Shown: positions 43,043 to 52,671 of the stretch, one piece after another
Layout: every line of letters starts with the position of its first letter
Numbering within the stretch: position 1 is the stretch's first letter
Origin: Acidobacteriaceae bacterium
GTDB lineage: Bacteria > Acidobacteriota > Terriglobia > Terriglobales > Acidobacteriaceae
DNA length: 64,000 nucleotides
Direction: 5' to 3'
Assembly (NCBI GenBank): GCA_031296355.1
Contig: JARLFX010000388.1
Span: forward strand, 150,545-214,544
Made by a program: the position numbers and the translations under genes
The notes under the pieces: generated by a model
What the model saw: the letters and a program-made list of their open reading frames with translations, nothing else
Database searches by the model: none
Told to the model about the DNA's origin: nothing

Positions 43043-43816
43043 ATGTTGAAATCGCGATGGACAGCCAAGCTGCTGCTCTTCCTGGCCGCCGGCGCGGCCT
43101 GCGGCCAGACGGTCGTGCGCGTAGCCGCCGCCGCCGACCTGGAGCCCGTGCTGCCCGCCCTCCTCGACGAATTCCATCGCTCCACCGGCATCCGCGCGGA
43201 AGCCACCTACCAGGCCTCGGCCACGCTCACCGCGCAGATGGAAAACGGCGCGCCCTTCGACGTGTTTCTCTCCGCCGACATGAGCTATCCGCAGCGGCTC
43301 ATCGACGCGGGCCTGGCCCTGGGAGCCGCCGGTGCACGCACGCCCACCCTCTACGCGCGCGGCACGCTGGTGCTCTGGACCCGCAACGACAGCGGGCTGG
43401 GCGCTCCTGCGCTCGCGCTGTTGAAGAGCCCCGCGCTTCAACGGCTGGCCATCGCCAACCCCGAGCGCGCGCCCTACGGCCGCGCCGCCGTCGCCGCGCT
43501 CACCCGGCTCGGACTCTACGACACCCTCAAGACCCGCCTGGTGATCGCCACCAACATCGCGCAGGCCGCGCAGTTCGCCGACTCCGGCAATGCCGACGCG
43601 GGGCTCATCTCCTTGACCTCCGCGCAAACGGATCGGCTCAAATCCAGCGGTACCTACTTCATCATCCCGCGCGATCTCTATCCGCCCATCGAGCAAGGCT
43701 CGGCGATTCTCTCGCGCACACAAGCGCGCGCGGCGGCCGAGAAACTGCTGGCCTTTCTTTTGTCGACGCCCGTGCAGGCCGAGCTGAAGCAGCACGGCCT
43801 GGAGCCCGCGCGCTGA
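43043..43816 (+). CDS. modA: Molybdate ABC transporter substrate-binding protein ModA
   Basis: 257 residues from ATG 43043. A signal peptide ends near ACGQ, so export to the periplasm is expected; C24 could act as a lipobox (AGAAC). Family motifs: AAAADLEPVLPAL, TYQASATLTAQMENGAPFDVFLSAD, and late IPRDLYPPIEQGSAIL. It binds molybdate (or tungstate) and delivers it to ModB. Stop and modB start overlap by one base. Confidence 0.92.
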   Translation: MLKSRWTAKLLLFLAAGAACGQTVVRVAAAADLEPVLPALLDEFHRSTGIRAEATYQASATLTAQMENGAPFDVFLSADMSYPQRLIDAGLALGAAGARTPTLYARGTLVLWTRNDSGLGAPALALLKSPALQRLAIANPERAPYGRAAVAALTRLGLYDTLKTRLVIATNIAQAAQFADSGNADAGLISLTSAQTDRLKSSGTYFIIPRDLYPPIEQGSAILSRTQARAAAEKLLAFLLSTPVQAELKQHGLEPAR

Positions 43817-44496
43817 TGGATTCGATGGATCTCATGGACTGGCAAGCCCTCGCCCTCACGCTGCGACTGGCCGCCGTCACCACCACTATCCTGCTCGTCG
43901 TAGCCGTGCCCCTGGCCGCGTGGATCGTGCTGGGCCGCAGCCGCTGGCTAGCGGCCGTGGAAGCCGCCGCCGCGCTGCCTCTCGTGCTTCCGCCCACGGT
44001 GCTGGGCTTCTTTCTGCTGGTGCTGCTGGGCCCACGCACGGCTGTCGGCCGCGCGATCACCGCGCTGATCGGGCATCCGCTGGCGTTCTCGTTCGGCGGG
44101 CTCGTGGTCGGCTCCGTGATCTACAGCCTTCCCTTCGCCGTGCAGCCGCTGGTGGCCGGCTTCGCCGCCATCGACGGCGCACTGGTGGACGCGGCGCGGC
44201 TGCTGGGCGCGGGGCCTGTGCGCATCGTGCGCACGCTCTTTGTGCCGCTGGCGCGCCGCTCTCTCTTGGCCGCTGCGGTGCTCGTCTTTCTGCATACAGT
44301 GGGCGAGTTCGGCGTGGTTCTGATGCTTGGCGGCGACATTCCCGGCGCTACCCGCACGCTCTCCATCGTGCTCTACGACCAGGTGGAGAGCTTCAACTAC
44401 GCCGCAGCGGAGCGCACAGCCGCGCTGCTCGTCGTGCTCAGCGTCGTGGCGCTCGCCGCTCTCTACGCCGGCCGCCGTGGAGCCCGCCGTGCTTGA
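43816..44496 (+). CDS. modB: Molybdate ABC transporter permease ModB
   Basis: 226 residues from ATG 43816 with five or six membrane segments. The EAA-like loop DAARLLGAGPVRIVRTLFVPLARR contacts the ATPase. PLVLPPTVLGFFLLVLLG and GEFGVVLMLGGDIPGATRT are typical of ModB/CysT permeases. Overlaps modC by eight bases. Confidence 0.93.
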   Translation: MDSMDLMDWQALALTLRLAAVTTTILLVVAVPLAAWIVLGRSRWLAAVEAAAALPLVLPPTVLGFFLLVLLGPRTAVGRAITALIGHPLAFSFGGLVVGSVIYSLPFAVQPLVAGFAAIDGALVDAARLLGAGPVRIVRTLFVPLARRSLLAAAVLVFLHTVGEFGVVLMLGGDIPGATRTLSIVLYDQVESFNYAAAERTAALLVVLSVVALAALYAGRRGARRA

Positions 44497-45190
44497 GTTC
44501 GCGCTGCAAACCCGGCTCGGCGCCTTCACGCTCGCCGCCGACTGCCGCTTCAATGCGCAGTGGACGGTCGTCTTCGGCCCTTCCGGCGCGGGAAAAACCA
44601 CGCTGCTGCGGCTCCTCGCCGGTCTGGAGCGGCCGCAGCAAGGCCACATCGCGCTCGACGGCCTCACGCTTACCGACACCGCGCACCGCGTCCACATCCG
44701 CCCCGGCCAGCGGCGCGTCGCGCTGGTTCCGCAGCAGCCCGCGCTCTTCCCGCACCTCACCGTCGCCGCCAACGTTGCCTACGGCCTGCGCGGCGCACAT
44801 GCACTGGCCCGCGTGGACGAGACGCTCGAACTTGTTGGCGCTGCATCCTTAGCCGATCGCCGCCCGCGCGACCTCTCCGGCGGCGAAGCCCAGCGCGTGG
44901 CCCTGGCGCGTGCGCTGGCTCCCGCGCCGCGCCTGCTGCTGCTCGACGAACCCTTCTCCGCACTCGACGGCGCGGCCAGCGATGCCCTGATCGAGCGTCT
45001 GCGGCCCTGGCTCCAGGTCAATCGCGTGCAAACCATCCTCGTAACGCACGACGTGGCCGAAGCCATGCAGTGCGCGGAAGAAGTGGCGCTGCTGCGCGAT
45101 GGCCGCATCGCCGCGCAGGGACCGCCATTCGAGATCCTCGCCGCCGAACGCGCGCGGCTGCTTAAGCATCTCGGCGAAAATGAAGCATGA
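44489..45190 (+). CDS. modC: Molybdate ABC transporter ATPase ModC (short, no Mop domain)
   Basis: 233 residues from GTG 44489 (GTG 44477 is also in frame). Walker A GPSGAGKTT, signature LSGGEAQRVA, Walker B LLLLDEPFSALD and VTHDVAEAM are complete. The C-terminal Mop/TOBE domain of ~350-residue ModC proteins is absent, so regulation by bound molybdate would be lost. The position after modAB fixes the role. Confidence 0.9.
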   Translation: MLEFALQTRLGAFTLAADCRFNAQWTVVFGPSGAGKTTLLRLLAGLERPQQGHIALDGLTLTDTAHRVHIRPGQRRVALVPQQPALFPHLTVAANVAYGLRGAHALARVDETLELVGAASLADRRPRDLSGGEAQRVALARALAPAPRLLLLDEPFSALDGAASDALIERLRPWLQVNRVQTILVTHDVAEAMQCAEEVALLRDGRIAAQGPPFEILAAERARLLKHLGENEA

Positions 45191-45810
45191 CGAATCCATG
45201 GCAACAGGTTCCGCTTGCCGACTACGAAGCCCACATGAATGCGGCGGCCGTCGATCAGGCCGCCGCGTTGAGCGCGCTGTTCGGTGAAGTGCTCGCACTG
45301 CGCCATCCGGCCTCGGTTGCGGTGTTGGGCGTGGCCGGCGGCAACGGCCTGGAGCGCATCGATCCGCAGCAGACTCAGCGTGTCGTGGGCATCGACCTCA
45401 ACCCGTCGTATCTGGATGCGGTGCGGCAGCGCTTCGCACATCTGCGCGGGCTCGAACTGCACGCCGTCGACCTGACGAACCAGACGCTTGAGCTCGCGCC
45501 CGTCGATCTCGTCCACGCCGCGCTGATCTTCGAGCACGCCGGCACTGAACGCTGTCTCGACAACGCCCTCGCGCTCGCCGCGCCCACCGGCGCGCTCGCC
45601 GTGGTGCTGCAACTTCCCGGCGAAGCCAGCGGCAACGTCGGTGGCAGCGGCGTCGCCTCCATCCAGAAACTGGCCGATCACTTTACGCTTGTGGAACCGG
45701 AAGCGTTCACGCAAAAGCTGGCCGCGCGCGGGCTGCGCATTATTCACGAAAGCCGTTTGCCAGTCCCCGAAGGCAAGCAGTTCTGGCTCGGCGTCTTCAT
45801 GCGCGGCTAG
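45187..45810 (+). CDS. Class I SAM-dependent methyltransferase
   Basis: 207 residues; ATG overlaps the modC stop (ATGA). Motif I is VLGVAGGNGLERI and the acidic motif II is VVGIDLNPSY; DLVHAALIFEHAG follows. These define a Rossmann methyltransferase of unknown substrate. Despite the overlap with modC no molybdenum link is evident. Convergent with murB, overlapping by four bases. Confidence 0.8.
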   Translation: MTNPWQQVPLADYEAHMNAAAVDQAAALSALFGEVLALRHPASVAVLGVAGGNGLERIDPQQTQRVVGIDLNPSYLDAVRQRFAHLRGLELHAVDLTNQTLELAPVDLVHAALIFEHAGTERCLDNALALAAPTGALAVVLQLPGEASGNVGGSGVASIQKLADHFTLVEPEAFTQKLAARGLRIIHESRLPVPEGKQFWLGVFMRG

Positions 45811-46862
45811 CTCTCGAAGCCCAGCAGCACCGGCTCCTGCTCCAGCCGCAGCCCAAAGCGCAACTCGACGGCCGAGCGAATCTCCTCCGCCAGCGCCAGA
45901 ACCTCTGCCGCCGTCGCTTCGCCGCGATTGGTCAGCGCCAGCGTGTGCCGCGACGAGATGGCCGCGCGGCCGCGCGTGAAGCCCTTGCCGAAACCAGCGC
46001 GCTCAATGAGCCACGCCGCGGGCACCTTCACCCGTCCCGCATTCTCCGCGCCCGCGCCGGCGGGAAAGCGCGGCGGCTCGGCCTGCGTCGCCGCGCCAAT
46101 CTCGCGCACCTGCTCGGCCGTCACCACCGGATTCTTGAAGAAGCTGCCCGCGCTGCGGCAATCCGCGTCGCCCTCCACCAGCAGCATTCCCTTCGACTGC
46201 CGGATGCGCCGCACCGCCTCCACCACCTCGGTCAGCTTCGGTTTGCTCTCCGCCGCAAAGGCGCGCTGCAAATCGGCGTAGCGCAGCGTCGGCGCACCGC
46301 CCGGCGTCACGCGATAGTCCACGCTCGTCACGATATAGCGTCCGCGATCCGTCGAGTTGAAGCGGCTGCGGCGATAGGCAAACGCGCACTCGGCCGCGCT
46401 GAACTCGACGAAGCTGTCCGTCTGCGTGTCGAACGCGCGCACCCGCTCAATGGCCGAAGCCACTTCCTGTCCGTACGCGCCCACGTTCTGCACTGGCGTT
46501 CCGCCCACCGTGCCGGGAATGCCCGCCAGACACTCCAGCCCGGCGCAGTTCTCTTCCACGCTGCGCTGCACACAACGGTCCCAGTCCTCGCCGGCGGCAG
46601 CGGAGAGAATTGCGTTGCTTTCCGCGCGCTGGAGCGTGATGCCGCGCAGCGCAATATGCAGCACCAGCCCGTCAAAGCCCGCGTCGGAGACCAGCAAGTT
46701 GCTCCCTCCGCCCAGTACGAACAGCGGCGCATTCCGCGTGCGGGCCCAGGCCACGGCCTCGGCTACATCGTCTTCTGTTTGTGCCTGGGCAAACCAGCGG
46801 GCAGCGCCGCCGATGCCGAAGGTCGTGAACGGCGCGAGCGGCTTGTTTTCTTCAACGTGCAT
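45807..46862 (-). CDS. murB: UDP-N-acetylenolpyruvoylglucosamine reductase MurB
   Basis: 351 residues from ATG 46862. FAD-binding motifs NKPLAPFTTFGIGG and LGGGSNLLVSD, then GIPGTVGGTPVQNVGAYGQE, catalytic region FAYRRSRF and Ser in SAGSFFKNP. It has the longer C-terminal part typical of type I MurB. It reduces the enolpyruvyl group to make UDP-MurNAc for peptidoglycan. Confidence 0.95.
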   Translation of the reverse strand: MHVEENKPLAPFTTFGIGGAARWFAQAQTEDDVAEAVAWARTRNAPLFVLGGGSNLLVSDAGFDGLVLHIALRGITLQRAESNAILSAAAGEDWDRCVQRSVEENCAGLECLAGIPGTVGGTPVQNVGAYGQEVASAIERVRAFDTQTDSFVEFSAAECAFAYRRSRFNSTDRGRYIVTSVDYRVTPGGAPTLRYADLQRAFAAESKPKLTEVVEAVRRIRQSKGMLLVEGDADCRSAGSFFKNPVVTAEQVREIGAATQAEPPRFPAGAGAENAGRVKVPAAWLIERAGFGKGFTRGRAAISSRHTLALTNRGEATAAEVLALAEEIRSAVELRFGLRLEQEPVLLGFES

Positions 46863-46931
46863 CCATTCAAGGCTACACCGCTCGATTCCAGATAGAATGG
46901 GAAAGGCAACTTTCCCCTGCCGGAGGTTTAC

Positions 46932-47360
46932 ATGTATCCAGAGCTGATGGTGATCCCTATGCGCGAGGAGCTTGTTCGCGCGGGAATCGAAGAGGTACGC
47001 ACGGCCGACGCGGTCGATACCGCGCTGTCCAAGCCGGGCACCACCATGGTGGTGGTGAACTCGATCTGCGGCTGCGCGGCGGGCAAGATGCGTCCCGGCG
47101 TACGCCTGGCGCTGTCGGGCGCTGCCCACAAGCCCGATCAATCGATTACCGTCTTCGCCGGTCAGGATCGCGAGGCGACCGAGAAGGCGCGAAGCTATTT
47201 TGAAGGCAATCCGCCCAGCTCGCCGGCCATCGCCATCCTGCGCGACGGCAAGCTGGTCTACCTGATGCAGCGCTTCGTGATCGAACAATCGACCGCACAG
47301 CAGATCGCCGGCGAGCTGACGCGCGCCTTCGACGAGTTGTGCACCCCGGCCACGGCTTAA
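46932..47360 (+). CDS. Bacilliredoxin, BrxA/BrxB (YphP) family
   Basis: 142 residues, ATG 46932 after CCGGAGGT. The CGC redox motif lies in NSICGCAAGKMRPG; FEGNPPSSPAIAIL and LVYLMQRF are family features. Relatives in Firmicutes remove bacillithiol from proteins. Whether this organism makes bacillithiol is not shown here. Ends overlapping the convergent vapC by four bases. Confidence 0.9.
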   Translation: MYPELMVIPMREELVRAGIEEVRTADAVDTALSKPGTTMVVVNSICGCAAGKMRPGVRLALSGAAHKPDQSITVFAGQDREATEKARSYFEGNPPSSPAIAILRDGKLVYLMQRFVIEQSTAQQIAGELTRAFDELCTPATA

Positions 47361-47743
47361 ACCTTGCGGATTGGGCCCGGATACCGGGCGATCACCGGAT
47401 CGGCCGTCAACAACGGGATTCCTTCGAGAAGCGCCTGCGCAAGCAGTAGCCGATCGAAGGGATCCTTGTGTATGGGCGGCAGCGAGTCCACGGAAATCGT
47501 ATGCTCGCAGGTGATGGGCAGCTCGATATATCCCTGCTCTTTAAGTGAGCGATAAAGCAAACTTGGGTCAACCCGGAAGTCGGAGCGGCCCAAGGCGCGC
47601 TTGATCGATATCTCCCAAAGGTTGACCGCGCTAAAAACGAGTTCGTTACGTTCGTCTTCCAACAGCACGCGCGCCTTGGCTGGCAAACGTCTCTGAGCGA
47701 AGAAAGCCCACAGGATGATGTGCGTGTCGAGGAGAAGTCTCAC
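47357..47743 (-). CDS. PIN-domain toxin, VapC-like
   Basis: 128 residues. The metal-binding acids of the PIN fold lie in LLLDTHIILWAF, AVNLWEISIK, DPFDRLLLAQAL and LLTADPVI. It should cut RNA when free of antitoxin. ATG 47743 overlaps the antitoxin stop by four bases. Confidence 0.9.
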   Translation of the reverse strand: MRLLLDTHIILWAFFAQRRLPAKARVLLEDERNELVFSAVNLWEISIKRALGRSDFRVDPSLLYRSLKEQGYIELPITCEHTISVDSLPPIHKDPFDRLLLAQALLEGIPLLTADPVIARYPGPIRKV

Positions 47744-47988
47744 TTCTTCCCCGCAAAGAGCTTTTCGATTTCGTCAGAGAGCATCGTGTCGAAATCGTTC
47801 GGGACTTCGTAGAGTCCTTCCAACACGCCCAGGCGGCGTTTTCCTTTCTTGCCGGCCTTCGTATCGATGGGGACGACCTTGACGCGAGGTTTGCCCGCCT
47901 TGGCGATGATGAACGGCTCGCCGTTGACGGCTTCTTCCACCAGCCGGGAGAGGTGGGTCTTGGCTTCGTGAATGTTGATGGTGCGCAT
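47740..47988 (-). CDS. Phd/YefM-type antitoxin
   Basis: 82 residues. N-terminal MRTINIHEAKTHLSRLVEEA with GEPFIIAKAGKPRVKVVP is the Phd/YefM DNA-binding fold. The charged C-terminal tail would cover the PIN toxin active site. Start chosen at 47988, where GGAG lies upstream. Toxin gene follows directly. Confidence 0.9.
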   Translation of the reverse strand: MRTINIHEAKTHLSRLVEEAVNGEPFIIAKAGKPRVKVVPIDTKAGKKGKRRLGVLEGLYEVPNDFDTMLSDEIEKLFAGKK

Positions 47989-48077
47989 GGCCCGCTCCTC
48001 CAAAGATGAACTTAGTCCAGTTAGTTTAGTCCACTCCGGCATCCCGGCACAACCGCCATCCGCCGGCGTACGGGCAG

Positions 48078-48112
48078 ACGCCAACGGCCTCCGCGAAGGA
48101 GGCCGTTGGCGT
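48078..48112. repeat. Perfect 15-bp hairpin between antitoxin gene and amino-acid permease
   Basis: ACGCCAACGGCCTCC (48078-48092), loop GCGAA, GGAGGCCGTTGGCGT (48098-48112). It is 25 bases past the permease stop and could help end that transcript, but no T-run follows on either strand. Confidence 0.5.
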
Positions 48113-48136
48113 TATGCTGCGCGTGCGGAGGTGAAC

Positions 48137-49669
48137 TCAGTCGCCTTCCTCGGCAATCGCCATTGCCTGCACCTTGCTGTGCTTGATGGAGTAGCCGAAG
48201 TAGATCGTCAGCCCGATGATCAGCCACACGATCATCACCGTCCAGGTAATGAGCGCAAGCTGCGTCATCAGATAAAAGGCCGACACAATTCCCAGGATTG
48301 GCACCAGCGGCACCAGCGGCGTCTTGAACGGGCGCTCCATATTCGGATGGCGCACGCGCAGAATCCACACCCCGGCGCAGACGATGGTGAAGGCCAGCAG
48401 TGTGCCGATGTTCACCAGTTCCGCCAGTTTATTGATGGGAAGAAAGGCGGGCATGATGGCCGCAAAGCTTCCGAAAACGATGGTGGTGATCCACGGCGTG
48501 CGGAACTTCGGATGGATGGCCGAGGCCCACTTCGGAAGCAAGCCGTCCTTCGACATGGAGTAAAAGACGCGCGACTGGCCGAGCAGCATCACCAGCATGA
48601 CCGTCGCCAGGCCGAAGACCGCGCCGATCTTCACCAGCAGCGAGCCCCAGCCCACGCCGGTCGCGTCGATGGCCAGCGCCACGGGAGCCGAGACGTTCAG
48701 CGTCTTGTAGCTCACCAGCCCGGTGAGCACCAGCGAAACCAGGATGTAGAGGATAGTGCAGACCACCAGCGAGCCGAGAATGCCGATGGGCATGTCGCGC
48801 TGCGGATTCTTGGCTTCCTGCGCGGCGGTCGAAACCGCGTCGAAGCCGATATAGGCGAAGAAGATCGATGCCGCGGCGACGGGAATTCCCCCCCAGCCGA
48901 AGTTTCCGTGTCCATCCGGCGGAGGAATGAACGGATGCCAGTTGGCGCTGGCGATCTGCGGATGATGCAGGAGGAAGTAGCCGCCCACGGCGAGGAAGAT
49001 GCCGACGATGGCCAGCTTGACGATGACGATCGCCGAGTTGAAGTTCGCCGACTCCTTGATGCCGATCACCAGAATCGTCGTGATGACCAGCACGATCAGC
49101 ACCGCGACCAGGTTGAACAAACCCGTCACGTGCGGCAGTCCGGCGTCGCTCACGCCCGGCGGCAATGACATCTTGTCGATCCAGATGCCCTGGTACTTCA
49201 CCAGAATGTTGCCGGTGGTGGTGGTCAGCGCAGGCGGAAAGACGAAGCCCAACTGCTGCAGGAGGCTGTTGAAGTAGGCCGCCCATCCCGAGGCCACCGT
49301 GGAGGCGCCGAAAGCATACTCCAGCGTCAGATCCCAGCCGATGATCCAGGCCACCAGTTCGCCGAGCGTCGCGTAGCCGTAGGTGTAGGCCGAGCCAGCG
49401 ATCGGAATGATCGAGGCGAACTCCGCGTAGCACAGACCCGCGAACGCGCAGGTAACGCCTGCAAGCACGAAGCTGAGCGCAACAGCCGGCCCGGCATGGA
49501 GCGCGGCCGCCTGACCGGTGAGCGTGAAGATGCCCGCGCCAATGACGGCTCCGATGCCGAGAGTGACGAGATTGAGGGAGGTGAGGGAGCGTTTGAGTGT
49601 GTTCTCGCCCTCCTCGTGCGCCTCCTCCGTAAGCGTCGACATCGGTTTAATACGAAGCAGCCTGGACAT
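48137..49669 (-). CDS. APC-family amino-acid permease (cationic amino acid transporter type)
   Basis: 510 residues with about twelve to fourteen membrane helices. Helix 1 motif GIGAVIGAGIFTLTG and the unusually long periplasmic-type loops point to the CAT/YfnA subgroup. ATG 49669 is preceded by a GGAGG about 12 bases upstream. Substrate cannot be told from sequence alone. A second APC gene lies just upstream on the same strand. Confidence 0.87.
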   Translation of the reverse strand: MSRLLRIKPMSTLTEEAHEEGENTLKRSLTSLNLVTLGIGAVIGAGIFTLTGQAAALHAGPAVALSFVLAGVTCAFAGLCYAEFASIIPIAGSAYTYGYATLGELVAWIIGWDLTLEYAFGASTVASGWAAYFNSLLQQLGFVFPPALTTTTGNILVKYQGIWIDKMSLPPGVSDAGLPHVTGLFNLVAVLIVLVITTILVIGIKESANFNSAIVIVKLAIVGIFLAVGGYFLLHHPQIASANWHPFIPPPDGHGNFGWGGIPVAAASIFFAYIGFDAVSTAAQEAKNPQRDMPIGILGSLVVCTILYILVSLVLTGLVSYKTLNVSAPVALAIDATGVGWGSLLVKIGAVFGLATVMLVMLLGQSRVFYSMSKDGLLPKWASAIHPKFRTPWITTIVFGSFAAIMPAFLPINKLAELVNIGTLLAFTIVCAGVWILRVRHPNMERPFKTPLVPLVPILGIVSAFYLMTQLALITWTVMIVWLIIGLTIYFGYSIKHSKVQAMAIAEEGD

Positions 49670-49710
49670 GAATGCGGAACTTCCTCCTCATGAAGTGTGG
49701 AACGGAACCT

Positions 49711-51276
49711 TTACGCCAGCGGCCGGCTGGAACGGCGCGACCACAGGAGATAGACAGGGATACCCAGAAGAACCAGCACGAGTCCCGGCCAAGTGTACTG
49801 GGGTTTATATCGCAATAATACGACACAGATCCACGCGGCCATCCCGATGTAGAGCGCCGGCAGCACCGGGTAGCCGAGCGCCTTGTAGGGGCGCGGCGCA
49901 TCGGGGCGCTTCACGCGCAGGACGAACAGGCCGAAGATCGTGAGGATATAAAACACCAGCACGGCGAAGATGATGTAGTCGAGCAGTTGTCCATAGGAGC
50001 CGGAGACACACAACAGCACCGCCCACGCCGCCTGCACCAGCAACCCGGCCACCGGCGTATGGTAGCGCGGGTGCAGCTTGCCCACCGACTTGAAGAACAG
50101 TCCGTCCTGGCTCATGGCGTAGTACACGCGCGCCCCGGCCAGCGAAAGCCCGTTGGCGCAGCCGAAGGTCGAAACCAGGATCGCGCCCGCCATCAGGTAC
50201 GCACCGCCGGAGTGAAAGATGACCTCCAGCGCCGCCGTGCCCACGCGATCCTCGGAAGCATATTGCAGGCCGCGCGCCAGCACGGTCGTGCCATGTGGAT
50301 CGCCGTGCATGGGCAGCACCAGCATGTAGGCGAGCGTGGCGAGAAGGTAGAGCGTCACCACCGAGCCCGTACCCAGAATCAGCGACAGAGGAATGTTGCG
50401 GCGCGGATTCTTCACCTCGCCTGCGGTAAACGTGATGTTGTTCCACGAATCGGACGAGAACAGCGAACCCACCTGCACCACGGCGACCACGACGAAGACA
50501 TTGACCAGCGCGATGGGGCCGCCGATGCCCACCTGCACCGGATGCAGCGAAGCGAAGCTCGCGTTGCGCCAGAACTCGCGCAGCCCGTGGCCGAAGTTCG
50601 CGTTCCAGGCCAGCGCCGTGCGTCCCACCGTAAAGCCGACGATCACCAGCGCGGCCAGCGCCAGCGTCTTCGCCGTGGTGAAGATGTTCTGGATCACCGC
50701 GCCCAGACGCACGCCGAAGATGTTGACCACGGCAAGAAAGATGACCACCACAATAGCGGCGAAGTTGGCCGTGTTGACGCCGATCTCCATGTTGCCCAGA
50801 ACCATCGGGCCGACGGGGATGGCGGGAACATGGGCGATATGCCAGAGCCAGTGCGTCGTCGAGATGGCAGGGAAGAAGACCCCGAGGAATTTGGCGAAGG
50901 CCACGCAGACCGCCGCGATGGTGCCGGTCTGGATCACCAGGAACAGCGTCCAGCCGTAGAGAAAGCCCCAGAGCGGCCCCAGCGATTCGCGCAGATACAC
51001 GTACTGCCCGCCGGCCTTGGGCATCATCGCGGCCAGTTCGCCGTAGCTCAGCGCGCCGATGACGGTCATCACGGCGGTGATCACCCACGCGGCCAGCACC
51101 AGTGCGGGCGAGTCCGTGACGCGGGCAATCTCCGCTTCGACCAGGAAGATGCCGGAACCGATCATGGAGCCGGCAACGATGGCCGTGGAGCTGAACAGGC
51201 CGAGCGACTGAACGAGCCCTGTCGGAACAGGCGCACCGGCCGAGGAAGTGATCTGGGAAATGTCCTGGGTACTCAC
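49711..51276 (-). CDS. APC-family amino-acid permease
   Basis: About 521 residues if GTG 51276 starts it; the frame is open to 51369, overlapping thiE, and no start has a clear ribosome-binding site. Helix 1 carries GSMIGSGIF and the chain has about twelve helices (ALSYGELAAMMPKAGGQYVYLRE after helix 2). The pattern fits LAT-like or amino-acid/amine antiporters. It is a distinct subfamily from the neighbour downstream. Confidence 0.85.
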   Translation of the reverse strand: MSTQDISQITSSAGAPVPTGLVQSLGLFSSTAIVAGSMIGSGIFLVEAEIARVTDSPALVLAAWVITAVMTVIGALSYGELAAMMPKAGGQYVYLRESLGPLWGFLYGWTLFLVIQTGTIAAVCVAFAKFLGVFFPAISTTHWLWHIAHVPAIPVGPMVLGNMEIGVNTANFAAIVVVIFLAVVNIFGVRLGAVIQNIFTTAKTLALAALVIVGFTVGRTALAWNANFGHGLREFWRNASFASLHPVQVGIGGPIALVNVFVVVAVVQVGSLFSSDSWNNITFTAGEVKNPRRNIPLSLILGTGSVVTLYLLATLAYMLVLPMHGDPHGTTVLARGLQYASEDRVGTAALEVIFHSGGAYLMAGAILVSTFGCANGLSLAGARVYYAMSQDGLFFKSVGKLHPRYHTPVAGLLVQAAWAVLLCVSGSYGQLLDYIIFAVLVFYILTIFGLFVLRVKRPDAPRPYKALGYPVLPALYIGMAAWICVVLLRYKPQYTWPGLVLVLLGIPVYLLWSRRSSRPLA

Positions 51277-51341
51277 CGTTGCAGTAGAGTCTAAATGACC
51301 GGAAATAAGGTTCGCGTGGTATTCCAGTGGAGCCGGCAATT

Positions 51342-51983
51342 TCAGGCCAGGCGCAGGCTCCAGCGGCAAAACTCAGCGGCAGGGTCAGGGCTGCGGAAGA
51401 TCGCGGCGGAGACGGTGACGATACTCGCCCCAGCCTCCAGCAGCGCGGGCGCCAGCTCCAGCGTCACGCCGCCAGCCGCCGACAACACGGGCACAGGCCC
51501 GGCCTCCGCGCGCAAACGCCGCACACCTTCAATCCCAATGGGCGCCTTCGCCGTTTCCTTGGTCGTCGTGTGCCCCACCGGGCCGATGGAGAAGTAGTCG
51601 GCAGGCTGCGCCAGCACTCCGGGCACCATCGACTCGCTCCCGCCAAAGGTGCCGACGATCGCATCGGGACCGAGCAGAGAGCGCGCCTCGGCCGGAGTCA
51701 CGTCTCCGGCATCCACATGCACTCCGTCGAAGCGCACCCGCGCAACCAGGTCGGCGCGGTCATCCAGAACCAGACGAACGCGCCCAGCCGGCAGCGCCGC
51801 ACGCAACACCGCCGCATCGGACAGCAGTTCGGCCTCTGCGCCGGTCTTGTTGCGATACTCCAGCAGCGTCACACCGGCATCGGCCAGCGAACGGCCCAGC
51901 CGGTCGAGAAAGGCCGCGCGGCCCTCGGCGGGAATGATGGACGAATCGAGGATGGGATAGATTTTCGGAAACGCAAACGCCAT
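51342..51983 (-). CDS. thiE: Thiamine-phosphate synthase-like protein ThiE
   Basis: 213 residues, TIM-barrel. YRNK in the early strand, GVHVDAGDVTPAEARSLLG, the phosphate-binding GTFGGSE and TTTKETAKAPIGIEG, and LSAAGGV are recognisable ThiE/TenI-type motifs. It would join the pyrimidine and thiazole phosphates. TenI-like function cannot be excluded, as no other thi gene is near. Confidence 0.82.
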   Translation of the reverse strand: MAFAFPKIYPILDSSIIPAEGRAAFLDRLGRSLADAGVTLLEYRNKTGAEAELLSDAAVLRAALPAGRVRLVLDDRADLVARVRFDGVHVDAGDVTPAEARSLLGPDAIVGTFGGSESMVPGVLAQPADYFSIGPVGHTTTKETAKAPIGIEGVRRLRAEAGPVPVLSAAGGVTLELAPALLEAGASIVTVSAAIFRSPDPAAEFCRWSLRLA

Positions 51984-52074
51984 GCCTCTACGCTAGCAGC
52001 GCGGCGCTGGCCTGTCATCGATGCAGCCCAGAATGCGGCAAGCCCATAAAGGCCCCGTTGATCCTGATTCCGCT

Positions 52075-52614
<540 letters not shown>

Positions 52615-52671
52615 AGTACCTCAACGTATGTACATTTTGTACATCCCGCCGCCGCCCCTGCTTCCCCGCTC

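Noticed and set aside
48078..48112. Perfect hairpin as a standard intrinsic terminator
   Set aside because: No T-run follows on either strand; kept only as a hairpin repeat.
4199..49140. Other CACGTG cores in the window (for example near 4203, 8237, 18784, 38229) as parS sites
   Set aside because: They lack the TGTTN/NAACA flanks and lie inside genes.
49805..51088. 427-codon frame inside the second amino-acid permease
   Set aside because: Shifted frame of a membrane protein gene, composed of Arg/Gly-rich shadow sequence.
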